Below are positions 1 through 13,200 of a stretch of DNA of 64,000 nucleotides, piece after piece. A program made the translations under genes and the position numbers. Positions within the stretch are counted from its first letter, which is position 1; each line of letters starts with the position of its first letter. The notes beneath the pieces were generated by a model, which was not told the origin of the DNA, did not search any database, and was given only the letters and a program-made list of their open reading frames with translations. The DNA comes from Chionis minor (Eukaryota > Chordata > Aves > Charadriiformes > Chionididae): the NCBI GenBank assembly GCA_013398295.1, contig VZSF01003931.1, positions 373,211 to 437,210 on the forward strand. Direction: 5' to 3'.

Positions 1-2764
1 GTGTAATTTACCTTTAGCTCTTCATAAAATGTAGAAAGTTAGTTTCTTTCTGAGTCATGAAAATTCATTTTCTGAGTCATCAAAAATCAGACCGAACTGT
101 CCAAAATGGCACTTGTTCATGGCATTTACATATGAAATTAGTTCTAAGCAATTGCTCAAAGGCTTTATGAAATTCCAAACAGCTTGAATAGGGAGAGTAG
201 GAGATGTCAAAGTGTACCTGTGCCCAAAATTACCATGTCTCCTGCCCTGTACCTGGGAAACACTCTATCAAACCACAGGCAGGGTGGATACAGTGACAGA
301 CTGAGATGTCTAAATGGAGTAGTCTACGTGCTGGTATCTACACGTGATTCACACGTCGGCAGTCCGATCATAACCAGCAGAAACCTAGCTGATACAATCA
401 ATGGATATGGGAATGATTCAACTCACCCTTAAATAGAGCGCAAGAGCTGGAGAACTGAACAGCTTATAACAGTCTTTTGATAGAGGATGGGCATCTTCCT
501 CATGTGTAGGCATGCGCTGCTAGCTATCCTTATCTGGAGCACAATCCCAACATAGCAAGAAGTGGCAGATGTCCACTGGAGTGATAAGCGTAGGATGAGC
601 TAGTCTGCAGTGCCTACAAGAGCATTTTTTCCCCAGTAAACTTCCCACTTATAACTGATTAGAGTAAGATCAGAGCAAGCTCGTGGGGATTGCATGACCC
701 GCAGCATGAATCTCATCTCTCTGAGGTGTCTTCCCATTCTAATCTGATTAACTGAGCAGTCAGGTTCACAACATCATGTTTTCTGATACGGCCTGTAACT
801 TCTGGTTTACTGCTTTTCAGAGATGATTGTGACCCATTACTCAGGGTATAGTAATGGGTGAAGAATTTGACAACCTAAACTGCTGTTTTTGATGTATGAC
901 AAAGTAGAGATTAACTGCTGTTACATTAGAGCCCTGGTAGCTCTTGAGAAAGAACATACCAGAAACGCGTATGGTAATTTCTTGGTGACACCTTTGCTAG
1001 CTCACTGAAATGTATGGGTGTACCTTAGCATAAGGGAAAACAGTAGATTCTGGATATACTGAAAGGTGATTGCTTTGGCGAGAGACAAACAAAGCAAAAC
1101 TTCTTGATTTTCCTCTGAAAAAGCCTCTATTCATTCTAGTTTCCAGACTGTATGCCAAATCCTGCTTGCTTCAGACAATTTTCCATTAACTTACTTGGGA
1201 GGACTCTGAACGCGTACAATTGCAGTAGAGTCGATAATGTGGCCCAGATTCAGGTTTTCATCAGTATTTGGAGTGTCTCCGTTTGTGTTGCGGTCCCATC
1301 GAGATTTTTTGTTTTAGCCAATTGTACCCTCTTCAATCCTGGGAAGAAACACCTACTAGCCTCTTGAATTTCTTTTCAAATAAACCTCAATAGCAGTTCT
1401 TTATTTTAGTGATGACAATGTGTTTTAGTGATAAAAGATCAGACCCAAACTCCATCAAGAGTAAGGAATAATTCCATGGATTTCAGGAACTACAGGTCTG
1501 TGTGGTTCACGCTCTGGTGACTATGCTGTTTGGCAGCACCAGCGTAACCAAAGATTCCTGTTACTTCATTTTTAAGTATTGCTTTAGAATTTCACCTCAG
1601 TCATGGCCCTAGTGTTTGCCTTTTGCCTGTCTTCCCTCTGTCATCTTTTTCTTCTGAAATGGTGGCAGTCATGGTTTTCCTCTGTATGGAGGGAGAAGCA
1701 CGTGGCAGTCGAAGGGTGGGGTTGCCAAGAGGTTCCTGGAGACAGGGCTGAAGACAGGGCTGGGAAACTGTTGATGAGGCTTGTTTAAATCATGGGGGTG
1801 ATCAGGGAGTGTGCTGAAAAGGCTGGGAGATGTTCAGATCAGTGGGAGGAAGTAGAAACTTTGGGACTCGTTTTAATTGAGCTGGCAGATACAAATTATG
1901 TGAGTTGTGCTAGACAAAAATGATGGATATGTGCGTCTCCAGATTGAAGGTAATGTATGCATTGTAATGGAAGGATTCACGTGAGACTGGTCTAGTCTCC
2001 TGGTACAACCAAGGTGCAGGTGTATATGGGGCAGAGAACGTGTCGCAGGGTAGAAAGCTCTTATATCTTTTTGCTTTTGCAGGTTCCCCCTTTGAACGCG
2101 AGGTTGGGAAAGCATGCTTGCTTCTCATGCTGCGTAGAGTTAAAAGGAGGAGCAGGCTGCGGGGAACACAAACTTCAGATAAAAGGCTCAGATAATGCAG
2201 CATTTTTCGAAGGTCAAAGAAATGCAGAGTCCAGATTAAATGCTCTGCAATATGTAAATGCCACACCATGTATGTTGGAGTTACGCTTGAGTGCTGCGAG
2301 GGGAGAGTCTGTGTCTGCATCCCATTTTGGATGGAATATTGTTTGTTGCAGCAAAGCAATTGCCCAGCCCCGATTGTTTTAGTGATGAGCTGATCAATAT
2401 CCCATTACTGGATGTAACAGTTGCTGCAGGAAGTGCACAGAAGATTTTAATGCATGAATTATGCATGCTGTGCTCATTCTTTAGTCTCAGAGCAGAGTGA
2501 CAGAAATTGTAAAGATGACTGGGGTAGTTTCTTGCATAAAGTGACTGCAGTGAAATGCTTCATATTTTCATGCACACAAGCATTGAGTGGGACGGCCTAT
2601 TTAAGAAGATATAAATCCCTGAGCTTACAGCACAGAATGCTTGATTTGAAAGCATTGCAGCCATGCACAGAGCCAGTTTTCCTGCTGTCTAACCTGCTTT
2701 CTACTGAAGGTTGGCTGAGGGATGCTAACGGCTGTGCTTTGCTCTGAGGTCACAGTTTGAAGTC
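1..2764. other. Unassigned non-coding DNA
   Basis: No gene, RNA or familiar repeat is recognised here. The longest open frames are a plus-strand frame at 2014-2382 (122 codons) and an antisense frame at 1910-2359 (149 codons). They overlap each other, so at most one could be real, and neither resembles a family I know. The plus frame is preceded by a pyrimidine-rich tract ending in CAG at about 2082. TATA-like A/T strings occur near 2600-2615, but nothing else marks a promoter. Confidence 0.5.
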
Positions 2765-2783
2765 TTTTTTTTTTTTTTTTTTT
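2765..2783. repeat. Poly-T tract, 19 T
   Basis: An uninterrupted run of 19 T. It sits directly before a CAG at 2800-2802 and may simply be the polypyrimidine tract of a plus-strand splice acceptor. It could also be the tail of a decayed retroposon on the minus strand, but no body of such an element is visible beside it. Confidence 0.9.
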
Positions 2784-2802
2784 AATTTGCTTTCTGCCGC
2801 AG

Positions 2803-2910
2803 GAGAGGATCTGTGAAGTTTATTGGTGCAACCCTCCTTTTATTTTTCAAAGATATGAACTTGGAATAGTTATTATGAACAAAAGGACAAGCAGGAATTC
2901 ACCATCTAAG
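2803..2910 (+). other. Candidate internal or first-coding exon, 108 nt
   Basis: The segment is bounded on the left by a long T tract and TTTCTGCCGCAG, a strong acceptor, and on the right by CTAAG followed by GTAAAA, a plausible donor. Its length is exactly 36 codons and the frame beginning at its first base has no stop, while the other two frames are closed. Inside that frame is an ATG with A at -3, giving the basic peptide MNKRTSRNSPSK up to the donor. It could be an internal exon, a first coding exon with 5' leader, or a non-coding RNA exon. I do not recognise the protein. Isolated splice-like signals also arise by chance, so confidence is low. Confidence 0.3.
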
Positions 2911-4189
2911 GTAAAAAGGGGTATTTTTTATTTGCGGGTTTGAGTGCAGAAGAGAGAATATGCTGAGGCAGGATTATGATGCAGTGTGGTTACATTGACT
3001 CAGATATCTGCGCTGGAATGCATAGTCAGGATTCTCGGGTGGATATGGATATGGCTGCACGGATCCTACTAGTCTGATTGTTTTTAAATGGTTGTTTAAA
3101 TACTGCTGAGAGTAAATACTGTTATACTTTTTGAATCCTGCAGTTTTTTCGAGAGTGTGCATTTCTGATCAATTTTTTTCTGCTATAGATGACTGCATTG
3201 TGAGGAGGGGCAGGACAGGCACTGAGATGATCAATATAATAACATGATCTATTTCATTAGAGGTCCTAACTGAATAATGACAATGAAATTTCATTGACTT
3301 TTTTTCCCTCTATCTGTACATTTTCTGTAACATTTGCAAGCTACAGTAAAATGTGTGTCAGAAAAACAAGTCCCAGAATCTATTGCTTGGCTGTCCTGTA
3401 AATAACTAATCAAACTGTTACATTTTAGATAAAACTCTGGGCTGTCATTCAGTGAATAGACAAGCCTGTCATTATTGTCCTTCAAAAAACTATGTACTGT
3501 TAGAGATTTTATGTACAAAGACAGCTATTTCTAATTATGCAATTTGCTGGAAATAAAAAGAAAAAAATTAAAAGCATTCTACATTATTTGCATTTGCACA
3601 TTTGACAACTTAGGATATATTCAAAGAAACTGCCTAACCAGCCTAGATGTGCAGTAAAGATAACACCTTTTAAAAGGTTAATCTTGCCTATTAAATGATT
3701 TACAACAATAAATGATTAAAAAATTCTTTATTATTAGTATTTTGTGCATTTGTAAATTTTCATTTTTTGGAAAACACAGTACAAATGCTTTAGTTTCTGC
3801 ATTCAGTAACTCTAAGATGTGCCTATACTTTCAAAGAGACATATTGTCACAGAGTATTGAGAAACAGATAGTTTAATAAAGCTGAAAGCTGTTTGCTGTG
3901 TGGTCTGAAGGAGCAAGGTGTTGCCAGTGAGCATTACAGGCAGTCACAACAGAATGCTAGCATTCCTTGGCTAAATGCCTTTTTATTTTGAGTTTACGTT
4001 GTTCTTTTACATTTACGTCTAATAACACCTGGTGGGCCAGTTTTGGATCCCTCAGTCCTTACGCCACATTGCACAGAAACACGTACGGACCCCCTCCTTG
4101 GTGAACAGTGTGTGTTTAGCTGTTAATTGCCTAATAATCAGCTGGGAAAATGTTGTACCAGAGATCAGACATTGTTAATATTGCTCGAC
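2911..4189. other. Unassigned AT-rich DNA
   Basis: AT-rich sequence with many short A/T runs. No gene-like frame, repeat family or structural element is recognised. Confidence 0.5.
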
Positions 4190-4740
4190 TACAAACATGT
4201 CAAGCCATCACCGGGCTGAAGCGGCATTTTTTGAGCCCACGGCTCTGCGTGGGAGGACGTGCCTTGCAGGTCAGGCGCTGCCCTGCCGCCTTGGCAAGCT
4301 GCATCCCACCTGCTGTCGCCCAGGGGTACGTCCTTTCCTGACCCTTCCTTCCCGCGCTGGGGGAGGCTGGCTGCGTCTCGGGGATAAGGAATATATTCCG
4401 CCGGTGGGGAGAGGGGATGCCGGCTTCTGGGATCCCGAAGGCCTGCTGGATGCTGAGTCACAGAGCAGGTCTGGGAGGTGCTCGCTGGCCCCCTGGCTGT
4501 AGCCACATCAGCTCCTGCAGCGAGATCAAGCCTGGGGAAGAGAAACGCATGTATAGGGGATAGGAGCATCCAGAGGGAAAAGCGAGAGCGAGCGTGTGCT
4601 GTTGAAAGTCCTCCCTGGCAAACACGGCGTCTCGCGTGTGGTGAGTGCAAACACATTTCTGGGCGTGCGAACTCCAGGCTGGGAACCCGGGGGGGACGGC
4701 AGTGACATCAGTGGAGAGCTCTCACGGTAGTAACGAGAAG
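4190..4740. promoter_or_regulatory. GC/CpG-rich patch, possible small CpG island
   Basis: This patch is clearly richer in G+C than its surroundings and contains roughly thirty CpG dinucleotides by hand count over about 500 bp, whereas the flanks have very few. Such patches in bird DNA mark unmethylated promoters or enhancers, or occasionally former exons. Open frames on both strands here (such as 4189-4656 on the minus strand) are explained by the low stop-codon density of GC-rich DNA and have no recognisable domain. No TATA box or first-exon donor could be tied to it. Confidence 0.4.
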
Positions 4741-7700
4741 GATGTGTACCATAGCTGCCTGCTTGCAAATGTGCTAGTCATTCTTCCTTTGCCACGGAGG
4801 ATCGATTGGATTTTCTCCGCTTCTGCCATGAAATACCACCTGAAAAACATAATTTGCAGATTGAGCAGGCTTTCAACCATGAAAGCAGATATAAAACAGA
4901 GAATAACTAAGAGCAGAAATAAACTTCCTAAACTCCTCTCATTTGGTTAATTAGGGAATACCTAACTTCATGTGTCAAGGAACTAAGTAAAATAACAGAA
5001 ACCTATTTCTGTGAGAGAGAATGACATATATTACAGTATACACTTAAGGCTTGCACATTCAAATACAGAATTCAGAGAATATGTGGTTTACTGAAATATG
5101 GCTAAGCTGTTTCAGTGCTTCGTTACTATTTCCAGATGTGTCAGTGAATAAACTTTACTTACATTCTTTGACAGTCATAAATAAAAAGCATCACAACTAT
5201 GCTCACATTGGCACGGACAAATGTTAATCTTATAACAACATCCTGATTTTTTTTCTCCTGATGAAACCAAGGTACTTAAATTACCTGTGTTTAATGAGGA
5301 AACAAATATACTAATAAATGGTAAAGAGATGGAAATACTTATTTTCTCTAAGACATAATGGCTGGAATTTTCCAAGGCATTTGAGAGAGGTATCCAGGTC
5401 CATTGACATTCACTAGGGACTGGGATCTTTAGTTTCTTTGGCTGAGGTTTTCAGAGAAGCATGTATAAATATTTCAGTCATTACAGAGAAAACAGCTTGA
5501 ATAAAAAGCAAGGAAAACAAAGGCAGCCCAGCAACTATTTGCTGTTAATATAGGTAATTAGAGGAAGAGAAGAATTGGTGGTTGTTGTTGTGCTTGTTCT
5601 CCCCAATCTCCTCAGATAACTAGGTAATTATATAATTTAAAATACCAAGAAATAACCCAGGGTACTATATAGAGAAAAGGGTTAAGAAGGGAAGATCTTG
5701 CAAGCATCTTATTAGTAAGGGATATTGTTAAAAAAAAGCAGCTTAATGTGGACAGAAGTCTCCATTAATAACCTGTTGGAATATTCTCATTCTCATTATA
5801 ATGTCAAAGATTCAATTACAGTACTTGGTTTTCTTAAATGACAACTTTGCAAATTTTAACCAACTTGGACTTAATTCTGGAAAATTGTCTTGTAATAAAT
5901 ACATTTGCAATCAGAGAATTGATGCCTCCTAGCAGATTTTATTGATTTTGTTCTTGCTCTTGGCTGCACAGCAGACCCATTCAGTCTAGTTAATAACTGA
6001 AGGGGTGATTACTTGAGAAAATTAGAAGCTTCAGGAGTGATGCTTAGGCATTGTGTGAACTTGAATGAACAGAAATCAGTCCTCACTCCCTTTGGCAGTA
6101 AAGTGACGTTGTCATACTTTTGAGTTATATGTCTATGATAAATAAAAGGAAAGGTTTGTTCTGGTCTATATTGGTTTTCATTTGTTATTGGAAAGAGAAA
6201 GCAGAATTAATGCATATTAATAAGAGGAATTAATAACAAGAATTAATGGATATTAAATGACCGTGTAGTTGGAATTGTTCCAAAAGTAGCAAAATAGTAG
6301 ATTAGCAGTAAAGAAAATACTTTGGCTTGTATCTTTGTGAACAAGAGCATGCTTCTAAGCTATTAATAACATGGTAAAAAGTGCTTTTTCCTGTAACTCA
6401 CTGTGTTGTACACTGTTAAGTAATGTTTTTTTTTTTTTTTTGCATTTTCTACTGTGGTGAAGAGATCACTGAGAATAATCAGATTGCGTATGTCTGTATA
6501 CATCTTCAGAGAGTTAAAAATTGGTATTGGATAGAATCATTTTAAGCAAGTAACCTATGAATACTTCATCAGTGCTTATTAACAGAAAAATATGTCAGTG
6601 TGTGTGTGTGTCTGTATGTAATACCTGCTTACTTGACAAATCTGTTCCCTGAGCTCTAGTTATTCAGCAGTAACTAAGAATAGCCACGTTTTCCCTCTGT
6701 TAGCATTTCCCTGTAAGTAACACTGAAGGGACCAACGGAGATGAGTTCTGTTAAACATCACTCACTGATGGCACCAAAAACTCGTTCAAGTTAGCAGAGC
6801 AGCAAGAGAACCGAAAATGCTTTATCCCATTTGCTGTAGACATTGTTCAGATTACAGTAATATTTCAGTATGTTGGAAAAAAGGTCTTTAATCTCTTAAG
6901 AGAAAGAGGTAACAGGCATCAGCATCTTAGGATTTCTACTCGTAACATTTTTACTAAAAAAAAGGGCTGGCACACTAAAAATTACTTTATTAAAATAACT
7001 TTTCACCTACCTTTAGAGCTGGAAGCTATAAACTCATTGATTAATGTAGGTCAGTGAAACTATATAGTTTTTCAGACAAGCTTTTTGAACTACATCTCAT
7101 TTCTTATTTTAAAAATGCATATGGTATCTTAAAGCATGGATCCAGTTTGGATATTCCTTCTACCTCCTACAGCAGCAATGCACAAGGGGCCTGCTAACTG
7201 GTGGAAGAGTGTGGCAGAAAATGTAACAGTCAGTCACAGGCAGCAAAATCTGTTCCTCCATGTTCAGTGTTTGAAGCAGAAAGACTACTTTACGATAATG
7301 GCACAGGAATCTGCAAACCGTTCAGGACAAGGAGTTCAAACACAGGCTTTTCCTCTGGGTGCTGGAGTCTGACCTGACCACAGTGTTCATCCCTCTTCAG
7401 CCCAGGAACTGATCTCCTGTCCTGAATCCTTCTTCAAAGGGGAAGGGAACGATGATCTTATTCATTAGATACAAAGCTGTTCCTGTTGCACTCTGTTATG
7501 TGATGGAATTATCCTCGGGCTGCCTGTTTGTTTCCATGTGGAGAAGCCCAGCAGACTCCAAAAGTCTCACCGGTGCTCTTGACGTCAGATGAATGCCAGC
7601 TGTTGGACATTTTTGTGTCACAAGGCTTCATACTGGTTGTTACTGACAGGAAAAATGGTGTTAGAAATGAAATAGAAAATTTGATTGGCTTAATGGATAG

Positions 7701-8458
7701 AAATGAAGTACTGTATTAATAAGTGCACATATCTGGCTACGGTAATGATGATCACTTTGATATCCCATCAGTCACTTTGGGAAGGCGTAGGACATCTTTC
7801 CTTATAGGAAAGCACTGACATCTGAATAAATTGAATCTTTTAACTCATTAGAATAGCCAAAAAATGAGCTTACGTGTTAGAGACTGTCATCACCGAGTGC
7901 TGTACAACATTCAGTAACTTGTATCCAGCCTGTGCCCAATTCTAGCTTACGCTCTGTGAGGGAGGTTCAACTGTTTTTAGGGACCAAAGTACGTAGCCTT
8001 TCATGATAGGGCCAGAACCGGACTCTTCCTAAACACACTCTTTATTTAAGTTTCTAGGTCTGGAAGACTGGGCCCTTTTGAAAATGTTCTTAGTTGGGGA
8101 TGAAGAGGATTTCATAGCTGCAGGGAATGACCGCAGAGCAGTCAGAAATTTGGCCCGTCTTTGTCCTCCTCCTGGGGCAGAGCATGCTGTTCCCTCGCGC
8201 TCTTTGATGGGAAAGCTTCAGGGACAGCCCTGGGGAGAAGTCTCAGCCGGGAAACAGCCAAGGGCTATGAGCTGGGAACTGGCAGACTGCTTTCTCCTGC
8301 CAAATGGGACAGAAGTATCAGTAGTATTTTTACTTTTTTTTCTTCTTTTCAGTAACCTGTTTCTTAGAGTGACTCACGTTGAGTCCTTTCTACTACATTC
8401 ACGCATAGTTTAGTGGGAATGAAACCAGTAGAAACTTCCACTGACATTGTTTCTGCAG
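4741..8458. other. Unassigned AT-rich DNA
   Basis: No gene or known repeat seen. It contains a 16-T run at 6426-6441, a short TG-rich stretch near 6597-6611, and a locally repetitive AT-rich segment near 6204-6257 in which GAATTAAT occurs three times. A 78-codon frame at 7136-7372 has no recognisable features. Confidence 0.5.
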
Positions 8459-8523
8459 TGACTTTCAGTGGGATGCAGGAGGAAGAGGATTTGGATGGAG
8501 AAGAGGAACCCTTGAGACAAAAG
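8459..8523 (+). other. Candidate small exon, 65 nt
   Basis: It is preceded by CATTGTTTCTGCAG, a good acceptor, and followed by CAAAAG with GTGAGG, a strong donor. In the frame that uses the first two bases to complete a codon, the exon is open and encodes a strongly acidic stretch ending MQEEEDLDGEEEPLRQK, finishing on a codon boundary. A second frame is also open, so the coding claim is weak. It may be a non-coding RNA exon or a chance pairing of splice-like motifs. Its starting phase does not match the end phase of the candidate at 2803-2910, so direct joining of the two in one coding frame is not supported. Confidence 0.25.
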
Positions 8524-9917
8524 GTGAGGGCTTCTCCAGACTCCCTTGCATCTAACTAAGGGGTGGTCTGTTTGGGCGTCTGGAGGATTATTTAGGTTGA
8601 CATAGGGTTTGAAGCTCTTGTAAGGGGCCTTTTTGTCATGCGATATCTGGGTATAGTGAGGTCTGTTTAGTCACAGCCTTGCCAACTTTTCATAGTGATT
8701 TAGGATCACAAATGTGGAGTACATGAGTTTAGTGATAGTATTGATTCGAATTTGATGCTGCTGATCAGATACTTGGGTATGCACATTTATACAAATTGTG
8801 ATTTCACCAGGCAACCCAAACAATCGTATCTTATATGATTATTACATCTCATTTGAGTTAGGCACTTCGAAACAAAGTTCAGTACGAATATAAGTCATAG
8901 CATAAAAATGTAAACTCCTCTGCTTCCCTGCACCAGGGTTAATGGGGGTTGAGTATAAACTGGCAATGGCAGCCTCAACACAAGACGTTGGTTGTTTCCT
9001 CCCACAGCTGAGGTTTCAGATAGCCCAGCAACCACATTGTCCGTAGAGCCATGCATAAGAGCTGTACCTGAACTGCTTATAAATTACACACAGCTAAATA
9101 TTCTCACATTGGGTATTACTGCCAATGCTACAGCTCCTAATTTCTTTTCTTGCCTGCAGTAATATCATATCTTGGGAGTTTTTTTCATGGAAAGCAAGAG
9201 AGTTGCTGATGTTAACTTGCATAAATAAATGCTTTTTGTATCTTAGGACCCAAAGAAATCCCTAACTGGCTTTTTATGACATCTTTTTTTCTGAACCACT
9301 TCATGGTAAAAAAAGGGAGAAGGAAAAATGATCTGAACTTATGAGTCATTATTATATGAATAACAAATATGCTTAAGTTTTTATCTTTCTGCTGTTTCTT
9401 CATTTGTTTGGAGTGTCATGGAGTTGTGTCCACGTACAAGTAGTTCCAAATTTGTGTTTCAGGTTCATGAATATTGTTTCACAATATAAGAGCTCAGGAA
9501 TTCCTTTTATTAAATTTGCAATGGTAGTGTAGCATTGTATTAATCATAGCTGCATTTGCAGAATTACTTTTCTGTATTTTGTATTTTTCTGTATTTATGT
9601 ATTTTGTTTCATTACTGGTTTTATACTGGGCTTGAAGCAGTTACATAGTTTCACTACTGTTCTAGAAGAAAGTAATACTTTTGCTGATGGGGTTCAAATG
9701 CTTTATCTTTTACCAGAAATGTGCACTGCAACTGAAGTAGGAATGCTCTATTTACCTTTTAGAACTACAAACTTGGTTTTCCTTTTTTTTTTCTTCTTGT
9801 TCCTGTACCTGATTTGAGGCCTGCAGTTGAAAAATATCTGAAGAAAGAGAAGAGCACACAAATGCTTTTAGTGTTAGAGAAATGCTTTCTAGTTACTACT
9901 CAACTTTGTAGCTGAAT
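8524..9917. other. Unassigned non-coding DNA
   Basis: AT-rich sequence with no recognised gene or repeat. Around 9560-9610 there is a loose tandem of TGTATTTT-like words. Confidence 0.5.
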
Positions 9918-10275
9918 ATCACAGAATCACAGAAATCACAGACAGTTAAGGGTTGGAAGGGACCTCTGGAGAGCATCTGGTCCAACCCCCCTGCCAGAGC
10001 AGGTCCACCTATAGCAGGTTGCACAGGATGGCATCCAGGCAGGTTTGGAATGTCTCCAGAGTCGGAGACTCCACCACCTCCCTGGGCAGCCTGTTCTGGT
10101 GCTGTGTCACCCTCAAAGTAAAGAAGTTCCTCCTCATGTTGAGATGGAACTTCCTGTGCTCAAGTTTATAGCCATTGCCCCTTGCCCTATCACTGGGTAC
10201 CACTGAAAAAAGACTGACCCCCTCCTCCTGGCACCCTCCCTTTAAGTATTTGTAAACATTTATGAGAATATAAGC
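9918..10275 (-). mobile_element. CR1 LINE, 5'-truncated 3' end
   Basis: The left edge carries two to three copies of the CR1 terminal octamer in reverse complement (CACAGAAT type). It continues with the well-known block reading GGTTGGAAGGGACCTC, then TGGTCCAACCCCCCTGCC, CTGGGCAGCCTGTTC and AAGAAGTTCCTCCTCATG. This is the 3' untranslated part of an avian CR1 retrotransposon read antisense, so the element lies on the minus strand. Only about 350 bp remain, the usual 5' truncation from incomplete reverse transcription. The right edge fades near 10275. It is not functional. The short open frame inside it (9953-10171) is a by-product of the repeat. Confidence 0.95.
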
Positions 10276-13200
10276 ATTGCCGGAGTACCTTGGAATGAGG
10301 CGTTTATGCAAGTAAGAGGTGTGTGAACTCCTGTTTTTTTCCTGCATTTTGCATCACCTTTACTAGCTAAGCACTTGGTGCTTTGCAGCAGGGCATGGGT
10401 CGATGCCATTACACTTGCTGGGGCAGTCTGCCATGGGCATGGAAATAAGAGGCATTTCAGTTTTCCCTCTCCTTCTTCCTTCCTCCTTTCTCAAGTCCTA
10501 CTCCTGGAGCTAGCTTGCTCTCCCTGCTCTGTCTTCTGTGCTCCCATGTTCCAGGTGTCATGCAGTGATACCTAACCTCAGCTCCCAACGTGCCCCAAGC
10601 ATCAGTGCTGGGTCTGCGGTACTTCATCCCTGCTTTCTCCGGGAATTCTCAACCCTTGAGCCTTGAGTACTTCATCCTCTGACTAGGCAGCTTCAACACA
10701 CTGGCTAAGAGTGTTACACCCTCCTCTTCTCCTGTCCTCCTAGCCTGCAGAGCTGCTCTGAAACCTGTAGCTTTGCCATTGTAAAAGCTAGACTTAGCTA
10801 ATTAATAATTTGACACCTATGATGAATTACACTCTCCTGTGTATTTTCTCTTCATGATTTTAGGGGTAAGAAGCATGGAAAAATCCAGAAAGAGAAATTT
10901 GTCATTCAGTCTATTTTTGGCCTCCCAAGGGTTTCACATGTACTATATGAAATTGTAGTTTATTGGTTAATTCACTAAATACAGGAGAAGAGAACAGGTT
11001 CTCATCCTGATGGGAAGGAGCTGAAAGGGTACTGTTGCGTGTCATTGTCACTCAAGGCAGGACTGCAGCACTTCTGAGCAAACTCTTCTAAAATGCGTGT
11101 GTCTTCAACTTGATGTCAGTGACGCAAGCGGCTGCAACTCGTAACAGCTTCAAAATGGAGACTGATTAATTTATGAGGAAATGCATGTAAAGAAGGTTTT
11201 TCTATGGAGGCTCACATGTCCTCTCATGATCCTAAGAAAGCAAAAGAACACAAGAGTAGACGTTTCTGCCTGCCAGCCAAGCGAAGGATACTTTTCGTTC
11301 CATGCCCGAGACTTACCCTTAGTTCTGTGACCAGGGTGTCAGCTGTACCTGCAGAGGTGGGGCAGGATCTGCTGCACAAATAGCAGCTCCCTGCTGAATA
11401 CAAAACACTGAATTCAGCCTTTTCCAGCTGTACTTCAGTAAATTCCTCCAGAGTTGTTCAGCTCCCCAATCTGGACTAGAGTTGATAGTAGCAGAGCACA
11501 CATATATGTACATTTTACAAAAAGAAACATGATTTTAGTGGACTTCTGGTGGGCTTGAGTAGGCGTGTTGTTAGGGTGACTAAATTTCTGGTGCACTGTA
11601 GCACTTTCCTCCTGAATTTTACCCGTATAGAGCAAATCATTCTCATTTTGGTTTTAGAATGTTTTAGTGTCCATCTGCTTACTTACAGCAAGCACCGAAA
11701 GGAAATGTGTGTTTGATTCATCATGTATCATTTTCTGTATTCCAGTTGTTCATATCTAGTCTGATTAGTTCTTTGATATTGCTGAAAAGACGCAGCCTGA
11801 TGTAACATGAAATAACAAGCGGGAGGAATTTTATTGTGATGTGTAATACCCAGACTCTTCAGAATCTATGAAAAAGCACAGATGTAAAATAAGTGTCTTT
11901 AGCCTTGGAAAGAGATACCTGAGCAGAGTGAGGGGAGCTCTATAATATTATGAATGCTGTGCAGAAAGTAAATAGGAATCACTGTCACTCTTGCTTGTAA
12001 TCATGTCATTCAAATCACCCATGTTCTCTAGTGACAAAAGGTTTAGAATAAACAAGAGAATGTATTTTTCATGTAAGTAATGGCTAAACTGTTGGTGTTA
12101 TTGCTACAGGATGTATAAGTGCAAAGTGTTCTCACAAGGGCTGAGCAATGAGGCAAATTTGCAGAAATGCAATCCAGCAAAGGCTATTAGGCAGAAAGGC
12201 ACTACCTACAATGTGGGTAGTTGTGGAAGAAGAGGGTGTTCTGGGGAAGCAGCAGAGTTACAGTGTCCCGGATGGATTCTCTGGGGCACTGTCAGGGGCA
12301 GAGACAGCCAGGTGAGATGTGCCACGGTCTTAACCTGTAAGGTTGTTCCCAGATTTTAAGGTGGGGGTTGTGCCAGCAGCGTGGCTGGCAGCTGACACTG
12401 TGCAGGCTCTGGGAAGTATAGCTCTCCATATGCAGGTGATCGCAGGCTGCTGGGATGTGGCCAGATCCCTCAGGACTTTCTGGGTTATGCCACAAGCTGA
12501 GAACACAGCCCAAAATTAGGAGGTTACTATCCCTGGCATTGGTGATTTGTACCTTCTGTCACTTACTAGTAGAATTACAATGCAGGTTCATCTTCTATAA
12601 TTTTGGGGTTTGCCTTTTGGGATTTTTTCTCGTAATATTTTAATGCTCAGTTTGCTATAATCTTAGAGAATATGTAATGAAAAATGCTTTTAGACATTGT
12701 ATGTTCTATAAGTGGGCACGTGTTCACACAGGGAGTCAGATAAACTAGTACAAATTGGAACAGACACACACACACTTGTGCATGGAAGTATAATAATATA
12801 ATCTATACTAGAGGAGCTATAATGAAGCTATGTCAAGCACTGTACACTAAAAAAATGGAAACACCCTTCCCCCCTTTCCCCCAACATCTGCTCCTCTGAA
12901 TCTCCATTTGGGACACATTTAAAAATAAAACAGACTACATTAATTTTCACCTGAAATGCAACCAGTAATGAGCTAACACATTAAAGAAAGAGATGCCAGA
13001 CAATTGAGTACCATCTGGCATAAAATCTGAACCCCCTTTACCTGGTATTTGTGTTAGAAAGATCTGTCTGGGCTACAGTAAACAGAAGTCCATTGGTGGT
13101 CTGGAACCATCCAGACCATGAAGATTTTTTTTTAATGGACTTTTGTTGAGAAGAAAGAGAACTGTAATTTTCCAGAGGCTGGTAAAGAACGTTTTCCAAG

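Noticed and set aside
2014..2382. 122-codon plus-strand frame after a CAG acceptor-like site
   Set aside because: A 149-codon antisense frame covers the same DNA, no donor follows and the peptide has no recognisable feature. Kept only as a remark in the stretch description.
4189..4656. 155-codon minus-strand open frame
   Set aside because: It lies in CpG-rich DNA where stop codons are rare. Other long frames overlap it on the plus strand, and there is no domain, signal or splice context.
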